This document shows, in pieces, positions 9,593 through 18,912 of a stretch of DNA of 48,265 nt. Positions within the stretch are counted from its first letter, which is position 1. Each line of letters begins with the position of its first letter. The notes beneath the pieces are model-generated. The model was not told where the DNA came from and made no database searches. It was given only the letters and a program-made list of their open reading frames with translations. Source of the stretch: an uncultured Clostridia bacterium (GTDB lineage Bacteria; Bacillota; Clostridia; Oscillospirales; Ruminococcaceae); the NCBI GenBank assembly GCA_947629945.1, contig CANRFR010000006.1:1-48265 (forward strand), in the 5' to 3' direction. The translations under genes and the position numbers were made by a program.

Positions 9593-9608
9593 AATTGCAG
9601 CTCCTTAT

Positions 9609-10673
9609 TTACTTCTCTTCCAGCTTTTTAAGAGCCTTTATCTCGTCGCGGTTGACCTGTATTCTGCCGTCCTTTATCACCTTGACCTCGTCCTTTTTAA
9701 CGACGAGCGGAACGTCGGGCTTTTTGTCGAGCTTTATCTTCAAAACTCCCGTTAAAAGATTGACCTCCTGAACAACTCCCTTTCCGTCGGCGGTCTCAAC
9801 GTAAGCGCCGACTTTCGGCGTGGTTTTCAGGAAATCCTCGTAGCAGTTCTGCTCATATTTCAGGCAGCACATAAGTCTGCCGCAGGTGCCGGATATCTTT
9901 GTGGGGTTGAGCGACAGCGACTGTTCTTTCGCCATTTTTATTGAAACGGGCTGGAAGTCTCCGAGGAACGACGAGCAGCAGAACGGTCTGCCGCAAATGC
10001 CCAGTCCGCCGAGCATTGTCGCTTCGTCGCGCACGCCTATCTGGCGCAGTTCTATTCTTGTTCTGTAAATAAACGCGAGATCCTTTACAAGGTCGCGGAA
10101 ATCCACTCTGCCCTCGCTTGTAAAATAGAACATAATTTTGCTGCCGTCAAACGTGTATTCCACTTCTATGGGCTTCATATCAAGTTTATGCTCGCGTATT
10201 TTATCCGCGAACGTTTTCATTATTTCTTCTTCTTTTTTATGGTTTTGTTCAAGCTGTTTAAAATCCGCGTCCGTCGCCTTGCGTATGATATTTTTCAGCG
10301 GCGCCGTCAAGCCGCTTTGCGGGAACATACGGTTGGGCAGCACCACTTCGCCGCATTCCACGCCGCGCGCCGTTTCCACTATAGCGCTGTCGCCGCGCTT
10401 GAACTGTTCGCCGTTCGGCGCGAAATAATAAACCTTGCCCACGTCCTTGAAACGCACGCCGATTATTTCAGTTTTAGGAGAATCGTCGTCCGCCGTAAGC
10501 GTAAGATCGATTGCGGGAGTATCCGCGACGTTTTGCGCGGGCTTTTTCGGAAACTCTTTTTTGCGCGGCTTTTCACGGCGCTCTGCGGGTTTTTCGGGCT
10601 TGCCGCCCGTTTTTGCAGTTCCGTTATTTTTTTTCGGAGAGATCTTCTCCGTAAAGTAATCATTATTTTCCAT
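9609..10673 (-). CDS. ricT: PSP1-domain protein RicT/YaaT
   Basis: GVRFKDVGKVYYFAPNGEQFKRGDSAIVETARGVECGEVVLPNR; GGLGICGRPFCCSSFLGDFQPVSIKMAKEQSLSLNPTKISGTCGRLMCCLKYE. Confidence 0.93.
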   Translation of the reverse strand: MENNDYFTEKISPKKNNGTAKTGGKPEKPAERREKPRKKEFPKKPAQNVADTPAIDLTLTADDDSPKTEIIGVRFKDVGKVYYFAPNGEQFKRGDSAIVETARGVECGEVVLPNRMFPQSGLTAPLKNIIRKATDADFKQLEQNHKKEEEIMKTFADKIREHKLDMKPIEVEYTFDGSKIMFYFTSEGRVDFRDLVKDLAFIYRTRIELRQIGVRDEATMLGGLGICGRPFCCSSFLGDFQPVSIKMAKEQSLSLNPTKISGTCGRLMCCLKYEQNCYEDFLKTTPKVGAYVETADGKGVVQEVNLLTGVLKIKLDKKPDVPLVVKKDEVKVIKDGRIQVNRDEIKALKKLEEK

Positions 10674-10982
10674 ATTTTTCCTCAATTCTTATAGCAATCC
10701 ACACAATTAAGGCAGCATTAGCGCTTTTAAGCCCCGCCTCGCAATATAACGTTTAATTTAACTGCAGAGTTTTTTTCGTGGATAGATATAGGGTTTGTTT
10801 TGTCTATCATTTCTATTATAACACATTTTTATTGGTTTGTAAATATTTTTTGAGTAATTTCCCGCCCGAATTTCTTGTCGAACGGCTCGAAATGCCGAGC
10901 CGCGGACAAAATTACCGTGAGCGGCAACAATACGGTGTACAAAATACACAAAAAACGCAGAATTTTTTGTTTGCTTTTTTAC

Positions 10983-11010
10983 TTGATTTTTTCGAGAATT
11001 ATGGTAAAAT
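10983..11010 (+). promoter_or_regulatory. Predicted promoter of ferredoxin gene
   Basis: TTGATT-N16-TAAAAT. Confidence 0.55.
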
Positions 11011-11057
11011 AGATATAGGACTAATGTCTTAGAATCATTAAGGAGGTAACTTTAATT

Positions 11058-11228
11058 ATGGCATATCAGATTTCCGACGATTGCATCGCGTGCGGCGCGT
11101 GCGCTGAGGGCTGCCCCGCGGGCGCTATTTCCGAGGGCGACGGCAAATATGTTATCGACGCTGACGCTTGCGTTGACTGCGGAGCTTGCGCGGGTACTTG
11201 CCCCGTTGGCGCTCCCCAGGCTCAATAA
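11058..11228 (+). CDS. 2x[4Fe-4S] ferredoxin (56 aa; absent from the supplied ORF track)
   Basis: MAYQISDDCIACGACAEGCPAGAISEGDGKYVIDADACVDCGACAGTCPVGAPQAQ*; two CxxCxxCxxxCP motifs; aaggagg RBS. Confidence 0.97.
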   Translation: MAYQISDDCIACGACAEGCPAGAISEGDGKYVIDADACVDCGACAGTCPVGAPQAQ

Positions 11229-11253
11229 TTTGCTAAACGGTACATAAGTGCGG

Positions 11254-11291
11254 CGTCCGCAGGCTGTTTTCACGGCTTGCGGACGTTTTTC
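11254..11291 (+). terminator. Intrinsic terminator of ferredoxin gene
   Basis: cgtccgca...tgcggacg followed by ttttt. Confidence 0.8.
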
Positions 11292-11299
11292 TGTTTACA

Positions 11300-11729
11300 A
11301 ATGAGGCTCCACGTTTTTCGACGGAGAGCCTCGCACTTATTCAAAATTATCGATAATTTCGCCGAAGCGAAATAAACAACGCACTAATCAGCGACTTTAC
11401 CCGACAAAATCGGTGAATCTGAACGCGCCCGCTCGATTTACCGCTTTACATCGCGCTTTGTGACCGATCCAAGCGTTTATTTTCCGCACGCAGAACCCAA
11501 AACGCCCGTTTAGGAGCTGTTTTTCCGCCTGTGCGGCGGCGGTGAGACCCGCTCTTGAAACTCGGCTTTGCTCCGCCGAAAGCCTTGCCCCGCGCCTTGA
11601 CCTTGTCCGCGGGTCTTTGCGGCAAGGGTGTGACAGCTGAAAATCAATTCGTTTGATTTTCGGCGCTTTTACGGCTTTCGCTTTACTTCACTTTGTTTTT
11701 TGAGCCGATTCTCGGGGATATCCTCCCTT
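11300..11729 (-). ncRNA. Candidate unclassified large structured RNA
   Basis: No ORF of 60 aa or more; multiple perfect stems (9-bp gaaaatcaa/ttgattttc; 7-bp atttcgc[ttcg]gcgaaat; 7-bp ccttgcc/ggcaagg; 7-bp gacccgc/gcgggtc; 7-bp gaggctc/gagcctc); promoter immediately upstream on the same strand. Confidence 0.55.
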
Positions 11730-11735
11730 GCTTTC

Positions 11736-11764
11736 ATTTTAACTCTTTTTCGGTAAAATGTCAA
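11736..11764 (-). promoter_or_regulatory. Predicted sigma-A promoter of candidate ncRNA
   Basis: Minus strand TTGACA (11759-11764)-N17-TAAAAT (11736-11741). Confidence 0.7.
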
Positions 11765-11921
11765 GTGTTTTTTAGGTGAAATTTTCCTGTTTTTTGTATG
11801 GAAAAGACCGCGCGGGGCGCTCGTACCGCCCGCCGCGGACAACGAAATGCTTCTTCGCCGAAAGACGTTGTTAAGAGTAAATGCCCCTCAAAAAATATAC
11901 AAAAAAATTCACAAATTGCGC

Positions 11922-11950
11922 TTGCAATTTGGTGAAGTTTATGTTATAAT
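11922..11950 (+). promoter_or_regulatory. Predicted promoter of GH130 gene
   Basis: TTGCAA-N17-TATAAT. Confidence 0.6.
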
Positions 11951-11990
11951 AAATATGATATATTACTTTTAAGGAAAGGACATATTTGTT

Positions 11991-13184
11991 ATGGCATTTA
12001 CAAAAGAACAGTGGAACGAGCAGCTTGCCGTTCTCAACCGCAAGCAGGAACTGCTTATCAACAGACCCAATCCCAAAAAGGAGAGCTTCTACAACGGCAT
12101 TTACGACCGTTATGAGAATCCCGTGCTTACCGCGGCGCACGCGCCTATTCTCTGGCGCTACGACCTCTGCTACGATGACAACCCCAATCTTCAGCAGCGT
12201 TTGGGCGTGAACGCGGTTATGAACTCCGGTGCGATCTACCTTAACGGAAAATACTGCCTTATCGCGCGCGTTGAGGGCAGCGACCGCAAGAGCTTCTTCG
12301 CGGTTGCGGAGAGCGACAAGCCCACCGAGGGCTTCAAATTCCGCGATTATCCCATTCTTTTGCCCGATACTTGCGCGGAAGAGACCAACGTTTACGATAT
12401 GCGCGTTACTCAGCACGAGGACGGTTGGATTTACGGCGTGTTCTGCTCCGAAAGCAAGGACACTGCCTCGAACGATCTTTCGGCGGCGGTCGCTCAGGCG
12501 GGTATCGTTCGCACAAAAGATCTGATAACCTGGGAGCGTCTGCCGAATTTGATCTCCAAATCTCCGCAGCAGAGAAACTGCTGTCTGCATCCGGAGTTCG
12601 TTGACGGCAAGTACGCTTTCTACACCCGTCCTCAAGACGACTTCATTCAGACGGGCAGCGGAGGAGGAATCTGCTTCGCGCTGTGCGAGGACATCACAAA
12701 CCCCGTGCTCTGTACTGAAGAGAAAGTCATTTCGCCGAGAATTTACCACACTCTCACCGAGGTAAAGAACGGTGCGGGCGCTGTTCCGATAAAGACCCCC
12801 AAGGGCTGGATACACATTGCGCACGGCGTTCGCAATACGGCGGCGGGTCTGCGCTATGTAATCTACGTTTTCGCGACCGACCTTAATGACCCCTCCAAAC
12901 TCATTGCTTCTCCGAGCGGTCTGTTTATCGAGCCGCACGGCTGGGAGCGCGTCGGCGACGTTTCAAACGTTTGCTTCACCAACGGCGCCATAGTTAAAGA
13001 CGATAATGTATACATTTACTATGCGTCCTCCGACACAAGACTGCACGTTGCGTCGACGACTATTGAGAAGCTTATGGACTACACCTTCAACACGCCCGAG
13101 GATCCGCACCGTTCCGTTGACTGCGTTAAGCAGCGCTGCGCTCTTATCGACAAGAACCTTAAAAACGGAGCGCGCCATATCTGA
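11991..13184 (+). CDS. GH130 family glycosidase, 4-O-beta-D-mannosyl-D-glucose phosphorylase-like
   Basis: [52 protein letters not shown]..., [37 protein letters not shown]130 style. Confidence 0.88.
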   Translation: MAFTKEQWNEQLAVLNRKQELLINRPNPKKESFYNGIYDRYENPVLTAAHAPILWRYDLCYDDNPNLQQRLGVNAVMNSGAIYLNGKYCLIARVEGSDRKSFFAVAESDKPTEGFKFRDYPILLPDTCAEETNVYDMRVTQHEDGWIYGVFCSESKDTASNDLSAAVAQAGIVRTKDLITWERLPNLISKSPQQRNCCLHPEFVDGKYAFYTRPQDDFIQTGSGGGICFALCEDITNPVLCTEEKVISPRIYHTLTEVKNGAGAVPIKTPKGWIHIAHGVRNTAAGLRYVIYVFATDLNDPSKLIASPSGLFIEPHGWERVGDVSNVCFTNGAIVKDDNVYIYYASSDTRLHVASTTIEKLMDYTFNTPEDPHRSVDCVKQRCALIDKNLKNGARHI

Positions 13185-13714
13185 TGGAGTATTTCGATCT
13201 CTATTCGGCAAACAGGTCTCCGCTTGGACGGAAAATTATGCGCGGCGTTCCCATTCCGCGCGGAGAATATCACATTGTGGTTCAGGTGATGACGATAAAT
13301 CACAATGGCGAGGTCTTGCTTACTCAGCGGGTTCCCGAAAAAACGAGCGGCGGCAAGTGGGAGTGTTCGGGCGGCTGTGCCGTTGCGGGAGAATCGGGAA
13401 AAGAAGCGGCTGTGCGTGAGCTTTACGAGGAGACGGGTATTATCGCAGAAGAAAACGAGCTTTCTCTTGAATGGACGCTTACCACCGACGGTATGCTCCG
13501 CGATTTTTACGTCGTTCTTAAAGACAAGCCGCTTTCCGAACTTCGGCTTCAAGACATCGAGGTTTGCGCGGCTAAGTGGGTAAGCTTTGAACGGTTATGC
13601 GAAATGGCAAGGAACGGTCAGACTACGCGAACTGTTACCCGCTGGCTCGAAAACCGGGGTTCCGAGCTTCTTTATTTGACCAACAAGGCAAAAAGATCGG
13701 CGAAACTCTTTTGA
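13184..13714 (+). CDS. NUDIX hydrolase
   Basis: GGCAVAGESGKEAAVRELYEETGI Nudix box; start overlaps previous stop. Confidence 0.93.
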   Translation: MEYFDLYSANRSPLGRKIMRGVPIPRGEYHIVVQVMTINHNGEVLLTQRVPEKTSGGKWECSGGCAVAGESGKEAAVRELYEETGIIAEENELSLEWTLTTDGMLRDFYVVLKDKPLSELRLQDIEVCAAKWVSFERLCEMARNGQTTRTVTRWLENRGSELLYLTNKAKRSAKLF

Positions 13715-13749
13715 TTTTCGCTGTCTTCCGCGCTTTCGACATCTTTGGG

Positions 13750-13792
13750 GGCGGGCAGACTTTTCCGCGTCGGCGGCGGTCTGCCCGCCTTT
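13750..13792 (+). terminator. Stem-loop, probable terminator
   Basis: 11-bp stem ggcgggcagac/gtctgcccgcc followed by short T run. Confidence 0.5.
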
Positions 13793-13819
13793 CGCGGGTG
13801 CGGCGTGAACGATCGGTAA

Positions 13820-16150
13820 TTGAAAACGGGGGTAGATCGAGGATTGGATAATAAAACCGAAATCGAAAAAATAAAAACAATAGCGAAAAGCGGCGAATGT
13901 TCGGGCGGCAGCGCAGAGGACATTTTTGCACGGGTTTTTCGCGCAGCGGAGAAAACGCTTGGGATAACGCCGTTCGACGAGCAAATCGCGGCGGCGCTGG
14001 CTCTGGCGAAAGGCAGAATGGTGCAGATGCAGACGGGCGAGGGCAAAACGCTCTGCGCAGTTTTCGCGGCGTGCGGCGAAGCCATTGGAAACGGCGGTCT
14101 TACACACATTCTGACGTTCAACGACTATCTGGCAAAGCGCGATTACGAATGGATGAAGCCCGTTTACGATGAAATGGGCGTGACGGTCGGGTGCATTACC
14201 GAAAAGACCCCTCGCGCCGAGCGAGCCGAACTTTACAAGCGTCAGGTGCTCTATATGACCGCGAAAGAAGCGGGATTCGATTATCTGCGGAGTTTTGTGC
14301 TGTTCGATGAAAAGCCGTACTTCCCCGAGGAACTTAACTTCGCGATTTTCGACGAAGCGGACAGTATTCTTATCGATGAAGCGAGGATACCGCTGGTTAT
14401 CGCGGGCGACGTGGCTGTACGCGACAACGGCGATCTGGCGGACATATATGAAAAGGTGAAGTCGCTCGGCGAGGGCTGTTTTGAGGTCGACGAAGAATCG
14501 CGAAACGTTTATCTCACCGACGACGGCACGGACAAAGCTGAAGCGCTTTTCGGCATAGATGTTTACGCCGAGGGCAGCGAGACCTTGCTTGCGAAGATCT
14601 GCGCCTGCATAAAGGCGCGCGAAGTGCTGAAAGAAGATACCGACTACATTCTGAAAGACGGAGCGGTAGTGCTAATCGACGAGTTTACCGGCAGAGCCGC
14701 GCCGGGACGGGTTTTCCCCGGCGATCTTCAGGCGGCGGTCGAAGCTAAGCACGAACTTAAAATATCGTCGCGCGGCAGAATTATGGGAAACATCGCGCTT
14801 CAGTACTACGCGAGACTTTACAAAAAGCTGTCGGGAATGACGGGCACGGCTTTGCCGTCGCGCGAGGAGTTTGAAAAGATCTACGGCGTGCTTACCGAGG
14901 TGATACCGACAAGGCTGCCCGTGGCGCGTATAGATCACCCGTTCGAGATCTATTTCGACAAGGACGAAAAGCGCAAAGCCATTCTCGCGGCGATAAAGGA
15001 AGCCGCCGACAAAGAGCGTCCCGTGCTGGTCGGAAGCGAGAGCATCGAGGAAAGCGAGAGCATTGCCGCCGATCTTGAAAAGCTCGGCATAAAATGCGCG
15101 GTGCTGAACGCGAAAAACGATTTTGAAGAAGCGGACATCATAGCCCAAGCGGGCAAACGCGGCGCGGTCACCATTTCGACGAATATGGCGGGGCGCGGTG
15201 TGGATATTAAACTGGGCGGCGCGGATCCCGCCGAAAAGGACTTTGTTGTGAGCGTAGGCGGCTTGCTGGTATTGGCGACTTCGCCGCGGGAAAGCTCTCG
15301 CATAACATTACAGCTTCGCGGCAGAGCGGGGCGGCAGGGCGACGTTGGCGAGAGCCGAGCGTTCGCGGCTTTGGACGACCCGATATTCTTAAACAATGAT
15401 TTAAAGGGACTTGCGGGGCGGCACTATCCGTCAGAGAAATTCGAGGGCGTTATTTCGGACAAGGCGCTTACCCGCGAAGCGGAGCGCGTTCAGCGTATGG
15501 CGGAGAACTCGGCGTTTGAAGAACGTGTGCAATTGATGAAGTACACTATGATAGGCGAAAAGCACCGCGAGGTGACGTTCAAGCGGCGCACGTCGCTGTT
15601 GGACGGCTCTTACCATTCCGAGTTCTGGCAGAAGGACGCGTCCGAGCTTTACGAAAAAGCGCTGTCGAAATTCTCCGAAGAGGAGCTGCAAAAATTGCAG
15701 GATCGCGTGCTGGCGGCGCTCTTAAACGAGTTCTGGAGCGATTATCTGGACTACACGACCTATCTGCGCGAGGGTATTCACCTGACGCAAATCGCGGGGC
15801 GCAACCCCGCCGAGGAATACAACATCGCGTGCGAGGAGTATTACGAAAACGCGGCGGCATCTATTCCCGAGCGTATGGCGGAGAAGCTTGAAGAGATACT
15901 TCGGTGTGAAAACCTTTCCGATTACGAGCCGGACGTGCCCTCGCGCACCTACACCTATTTGCTTAACGACATCGGCGAGGAGTTCAAGAAGAAGCCCATT
16001 TTAATGGGAGTGTTCTCCGATGATTACGAGTCCGCCGCCAAGAAGTTGTCGGACGGCGGAAAAGCCGACGGCGCTCCCGAAAAGGAAGAAACGTCCGAAA
16101 AGCCCGCGAAAAAGGGCTTTTTCGGGAAGCTGTTCGGGAAGAAACAATAA
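13820..16150 (+). CDS. SecA-family translocase ATPase, short form without C-terminal zinc domain (SecA2-like)
   Basis: MQTGEGKT Walker A, FDEADSILIDEARIPLVI, STNMAGRGVDIKLGG, LRGRAGRQGD; 776 aa; probable TTG start. Confidence 0.88.
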   Translation: MKTGVDRGLDNKTEIEKIKTIAKSGECSGGSAEDIFARVFRAAEKTLGITPFDEQIAAALALAKGRMVQMQTGEGKTLCAVFAACGEAIGNGGLTHILTFNDYLAKRDYEWMKPVYDEMGVTVGCITEKTPRAERAELYKRQVLYMTAKEAGFDYLRSFVLFDEKPYFPEELNFAIFDEADSILIDEARIPLVIAGDVAVRDNGDLADIYEKVKSLGEGCFEVDEESRNVYLTDDGTDKAEALFGIDVYAEGSETLLAKICACIKAREVLKEDTDYILKDGAVVLIDEFTGRAAPGRVFPGDLQAAVEAKHELKISSRGRIMGNIALQYYARLYKKLSGMTGTALPSREEFEKIYGVLTEVIPTRLPVARIDHPFEIYFDKDEKRKAILAAIKEAADKERPVLVGSESIEESESIAADLEKLGIKCAVLNAKNDFEEADIIAQAGKRGAVTISTNMAGRGVDIKLGGADPAEKDFVVSVGGLLVLATSPRESSRITLQLRGRAGRQGDVGESRAFAALDDPIFLNNDLKGLAGRHYPSEKFEGVISDKALTREAERVQRMAENSAFEERVQLMKYTMIGEKHREVTFKRRTSLLDGSYHSEFWQKDASELYEKALSKFSEEELQKLQDRVLAALLNEFWSDYLDYTTYLREGIHLTQIAGRNPAEEYNIACEEYYENAAASIPERMAEKLEEILRCENLSDYEPDVPSRTYTYLLNDIGEEFKKKPILMGVFSDDYESAAKKLSDGGKADGAPEKEETSEKPAKKGFFGKLFGKKQ

Positions 16151-16166
16151 AAACGAGGTGAAACGC

Positions 16167-17540
16167 GTGGAGCATAGCTTCGATACCGTTTGCGCGATAG
16201 CCACGCCCGCGGCGGTAGGCGGTATAAGCGTGGTGAGAATTTCGGGCGAACGCGCCGCCGAGGTCGCCGAAAAGGTTTTCAGACCCGTTTCGGGCAGACC
16301 GATATCCGAAATGCGCGGCTACACGGCGGCTTACGGAAAAATATTCGACGGCGAAGAGCGGTTGGACGACGGCGTACTGTTGATGTTCAGAGCGCCACAT
16401 TCCTACACGGGCGAGGACGTCTGCGAGATTTCGTGTCACGGTGGAATTTACGTGACGCGGCGCGTGCTGACGGCTTGTCTCAAAGCGGGAGCGGCTCCCG
16501 CGGCGGCGGGCGAGTTCACGAAACGAGCTCTGTTAAATGGAAAAATGTCGCTGACGCAAGCGGAGGCGGTCGCCGATTTGATATCGGCGCAAGGCGAACA
16601 GTCGCTTAACTGCTCGAACGACCAAAGAGAGGGCGCGCTGTTCCGCCGCGCCGAAGCGATTTCCGAAAAGCTGATGGAGGTTTCCGCGCAAATTTCCGCG
16701 TGGATAGACTACCCCGAGGACGACACGCCCGTTGTTACCGCAGAGTGGCTTATTGAGCGGATTTCTGACGTTAAAGAAGATCTCGCCGAGCTGCTTTCCG
16801 GCTACGACGCGGGGCGGCTTATCCGCGACGGGATATCATGCGCGATAGTCGGTAAGCCGAACGTCGGGAAGTCTACGATAATGAACGCGCTTGTCGGAAC
16901 GCGGCGAAGTATCGTAAGCGGTGTTGCGGGTACCACTCGGGATATCGTTGAGGAAAGCGTGAATTTGAACGGCGTTGTTTTACTGCTTTCGGACTGCGCG
17001 GGTATCCGAGAAACGTCCGACGAAGTGGAGAAAATAGGCGTGGAGATAATGCTGAAAAAGCTTGAAAACGCGGATATCGTGCTGGCGGTGTTTGACGGCT
17101 CCCGTGCGCTCGCGGAAGAGGACGAGAGACTTTTCGCGCGGCTGGAGGGCAAGGAGGTTGTTGCGGTAGTCAACAAAAACGACCTTGAAACGCGTTTGGA
17201 TATCGCCGAAATTCGCCAAAGGTTTGGTGAACCGCTCATCATTTCGGCAATGAACGAAGATTTTGCCGCACAACTCGGCACGGAGATTTCGTCACGCTTA
17301 AAGCTCGACCGCCTGAACGCTTCGGCGGGCTTTCTGGCGAACGAGCGGCAGAGAGCGTGCGTTCTTACCGCTGCGGAAGCCGTTGAAAGCGCGCTTTCTG
17401 CGGTAAATTCGGGAGTTACCCCTGACGTTGTGGGCGTGGAGCTGGAACGGGCGCTCGACGCAGTTTACGAGCTTTCCGGAAAGAACGTTTCCGACGAGGT
17501 TATAAACGAGGTGTTCAAGCGTTTCTGCGTCGGGAAGTAA
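16167..17540 (+). CDS. mnmE: tRNA modification GTPase MnmE
   Basis: GTG start EHSFDTVCAIATPAAVGGISVVRISG; GKPNVGKST; C-terminal FCVGK. Confidence 0.97.
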   Translation: MEHSFDTVCAIATPAAVGGISVVRISGERAAEVAEKVFRPVSGRPISEMRGYTAAYGKIFDGEERLDDGVLLMFRAPHSYTGEDVCEISCHGGIYVTRRVLTACLKAGAAPAAAGEFTKRALLNGKMSLTQAEAVADLISAQGEQSLNCSNDQREGALFRRAEAISEKLMEVSAQISAWIDYPEDDTPVVTAEWLIERISDVKEDLAELLSGYDAGRLIRDGISCAIVGKPNVGKSTIMNALVGTRRSIVSGVAGTTRDIVEESVNLNGVVLLLSDCAGIRETSDEVEKIGVEIMLKKLENADIVLAVFDGSRALAEEDERLFARLEGKEVVAVVNKNDLETRLDIAEIRQRFGEPLIISAMNEDFAAQLGTEISSRLKLDRLNASAGFLANERQRACVLTAAEAVESALSAVNSGVTPDVVGVELERALDAVYELSGKNVSDEVINEVFKRFCVGK

Positions 17541-17578
17541 ACGGTCGATAACTGCGACCGCTTATCTGGAGGATATAT

Positions 17579-18196
17579 ATGAATATACTGGTAATAGGGT
17601 GCGGTATGGTAGGCGCGGCTCTGGCGAACGTCTTGGACAAGCGCGGGCACGACGTTTCTGTGATAGACAAAAACGGCGACAGGCTGGACGCGCTGTCGGC
17701 GGATTTCGGCGGCTTTACGACGGTCGGCGTGCCTATCGATACAGACGTACTGAAGCGCGCGGGAATATCCACCTGCGACGCGCTTTTTGCCGTCACGTCC
17801 GAGGACGACACGAATATAATGGTGTCGCAGTTGGCGCGGACGATGTTCGGCGTGCCGAAAATTTTCTCGCGCGTTACCGACATCGGCAAGGGCGAAGTTT
17901 TCGAGAAATTCGGGATAAACGTTATCTGCCCCACAAAGCTTACGGTAACGGCGGCGTGCGCGGCTCTTGAGGAGCCTGACAAGGGCGTGGAGGTAAATTT
18001 CGAGAACTACACCGTGCATTTTTCCGTGATTGACGTTCCCGAAGAATTTATCGGCAAAACGCCCAAGGATATCGAATACGAGGACGAGGAGACGCTTTTC
18101 GCCGTAATGCGCAAAAGCGGCGGATTTAAGATGTATTGCGGTCAGGAGCTTAGCTTTTCCGAGGACGACAAGCTCATCTTTGCGAAAAGGTCATAA
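17579..18196 (+). CDS. TrkA/KtrA-type RCK potassium-uptake regulatory protein
   Basis: MNILVIGCGMVGAALANVLDKRGHDVSVIDKNGDRL Rossmann fold plus TrkA-C-like tail. Confidence 0.88.
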   Translation: MNILVIGCGMVGAALANVLDKRGHDVSVIDKNGDRLDALSADFGGFTTVGVPIDTDVLKRAGISTCDALFAVTSEDDTNIMVSQLARTMFGVPKIFSRVTDIGKGEVFEKFGINVICPTKLTVTAACAALEEPDKGVEVNFENYTVHFSVIDVPEEFIGKTPKDIEYEDEETLFAVMRKSGGFKMYCGQELSFSEDDKLIFAKRS

Positions 18197-18237
18197 AGTT
18201 AAAAAGCGTCCGTCAGACCCAAAATTAAGGAGAAGAT

Positions 18238-18900
18238 ATGAAAACAATAATAGTCGGCGGCGGAAAGATTGGGTTTTATTTAGTAAAAACGCTTTCGGAG
18301 CGCGGCTACACAACAACGATAATCGAACAGAGCAAGGAAAGAAGCCGCTATTGCGCGAATAATCTCGAAGCCGAGGTGATCTGCGGCAACGGAACGACGG
18401 TGGAGGCTCTTGAAGCGGCGGGCGTGGACAAGGCGGACTCGCTTATTGCGGTCACGGGAAACGACGAGTGTAATCTGGTGAGCTGCCAGATCGCGAAAAA
18501 CAAGTACGGCGTCAAAAAAACGATAGCAAAAGTCAACAATCCGAAAAACGCGGACACTCTGAAAGCGCTCGGCGTGGATATTGTTATATCGGCGACTGAC
18601 AACATCATTCAACTGCTTGAACACGAGGTTGATCTTTCCGCGATGAAGAGGCTGCTGCAATTCAACGACGACAGCACGTCTCTTATGGAGATAACGCTGC
18701 CCGAGGGTTACGCGTTGGAGGGTAAGTCCATTCAGCAGATAGCCGTGCCGAACACCTGCAATATCGCGTGCATTTCCCGCGGCGACAGAACGATCATTCC
18801 ACGCGGCGGCACGCTGCTTTTAAGCGGAGATATTCTGCTTGTGGTTATGCAGAATTCAGCCGAAAAGGAACTGCGCCGTGTGCTTAAAATCAAGGATTGA
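18238..18900 (+). CDS. TrkA/KtrA-type RCK potassium-uptake regulatory protein (second copy)
   Basis: MKTIIVGGGKIGFYLVKTLSERGYTTTIIEQSKERSRYCANNLEAEVICGNGTTVEALEAAGVDKADSLIAVTGND. Confidence 0.9.
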   Translation: MKTIIVGGGKIGFYLVKTLSERGYTTTIIEQSKERSRYCANNLEAEVICGNGTTVEALEAAGVDKADSLIAVTGNDECNLVSCQIAKNKYGVKKTIAKVNNPKNADTLKALGVDIVISATDNIIQLLEHEVDLSAMKRLLQFNDDSTSLMEITLPEGYALEGKSIQQIAVPNTCNIACISRGDRTIIPRGGTLLLSGDILLVVMQNSAEKELRRVLKIKD

Positions 18901-18912
18901 TAGGAGAAGATC

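Noticed and set aside
11300-11729. Known housekeeping RNA (RNase P, tmRNA, SRP)
   Set aside because: Did not see the conserved RNase P gaggaaagtcc block, a tmRNA tRNA-like acceptor end, or the SRP Alu/S-domain motifs; left as unclassified pending Rfam search
11871-12938. 355-aa minus-strand ORF
   Set aside because: Antisense to the clear GH130 gene on the plus strand; no recognisable domain
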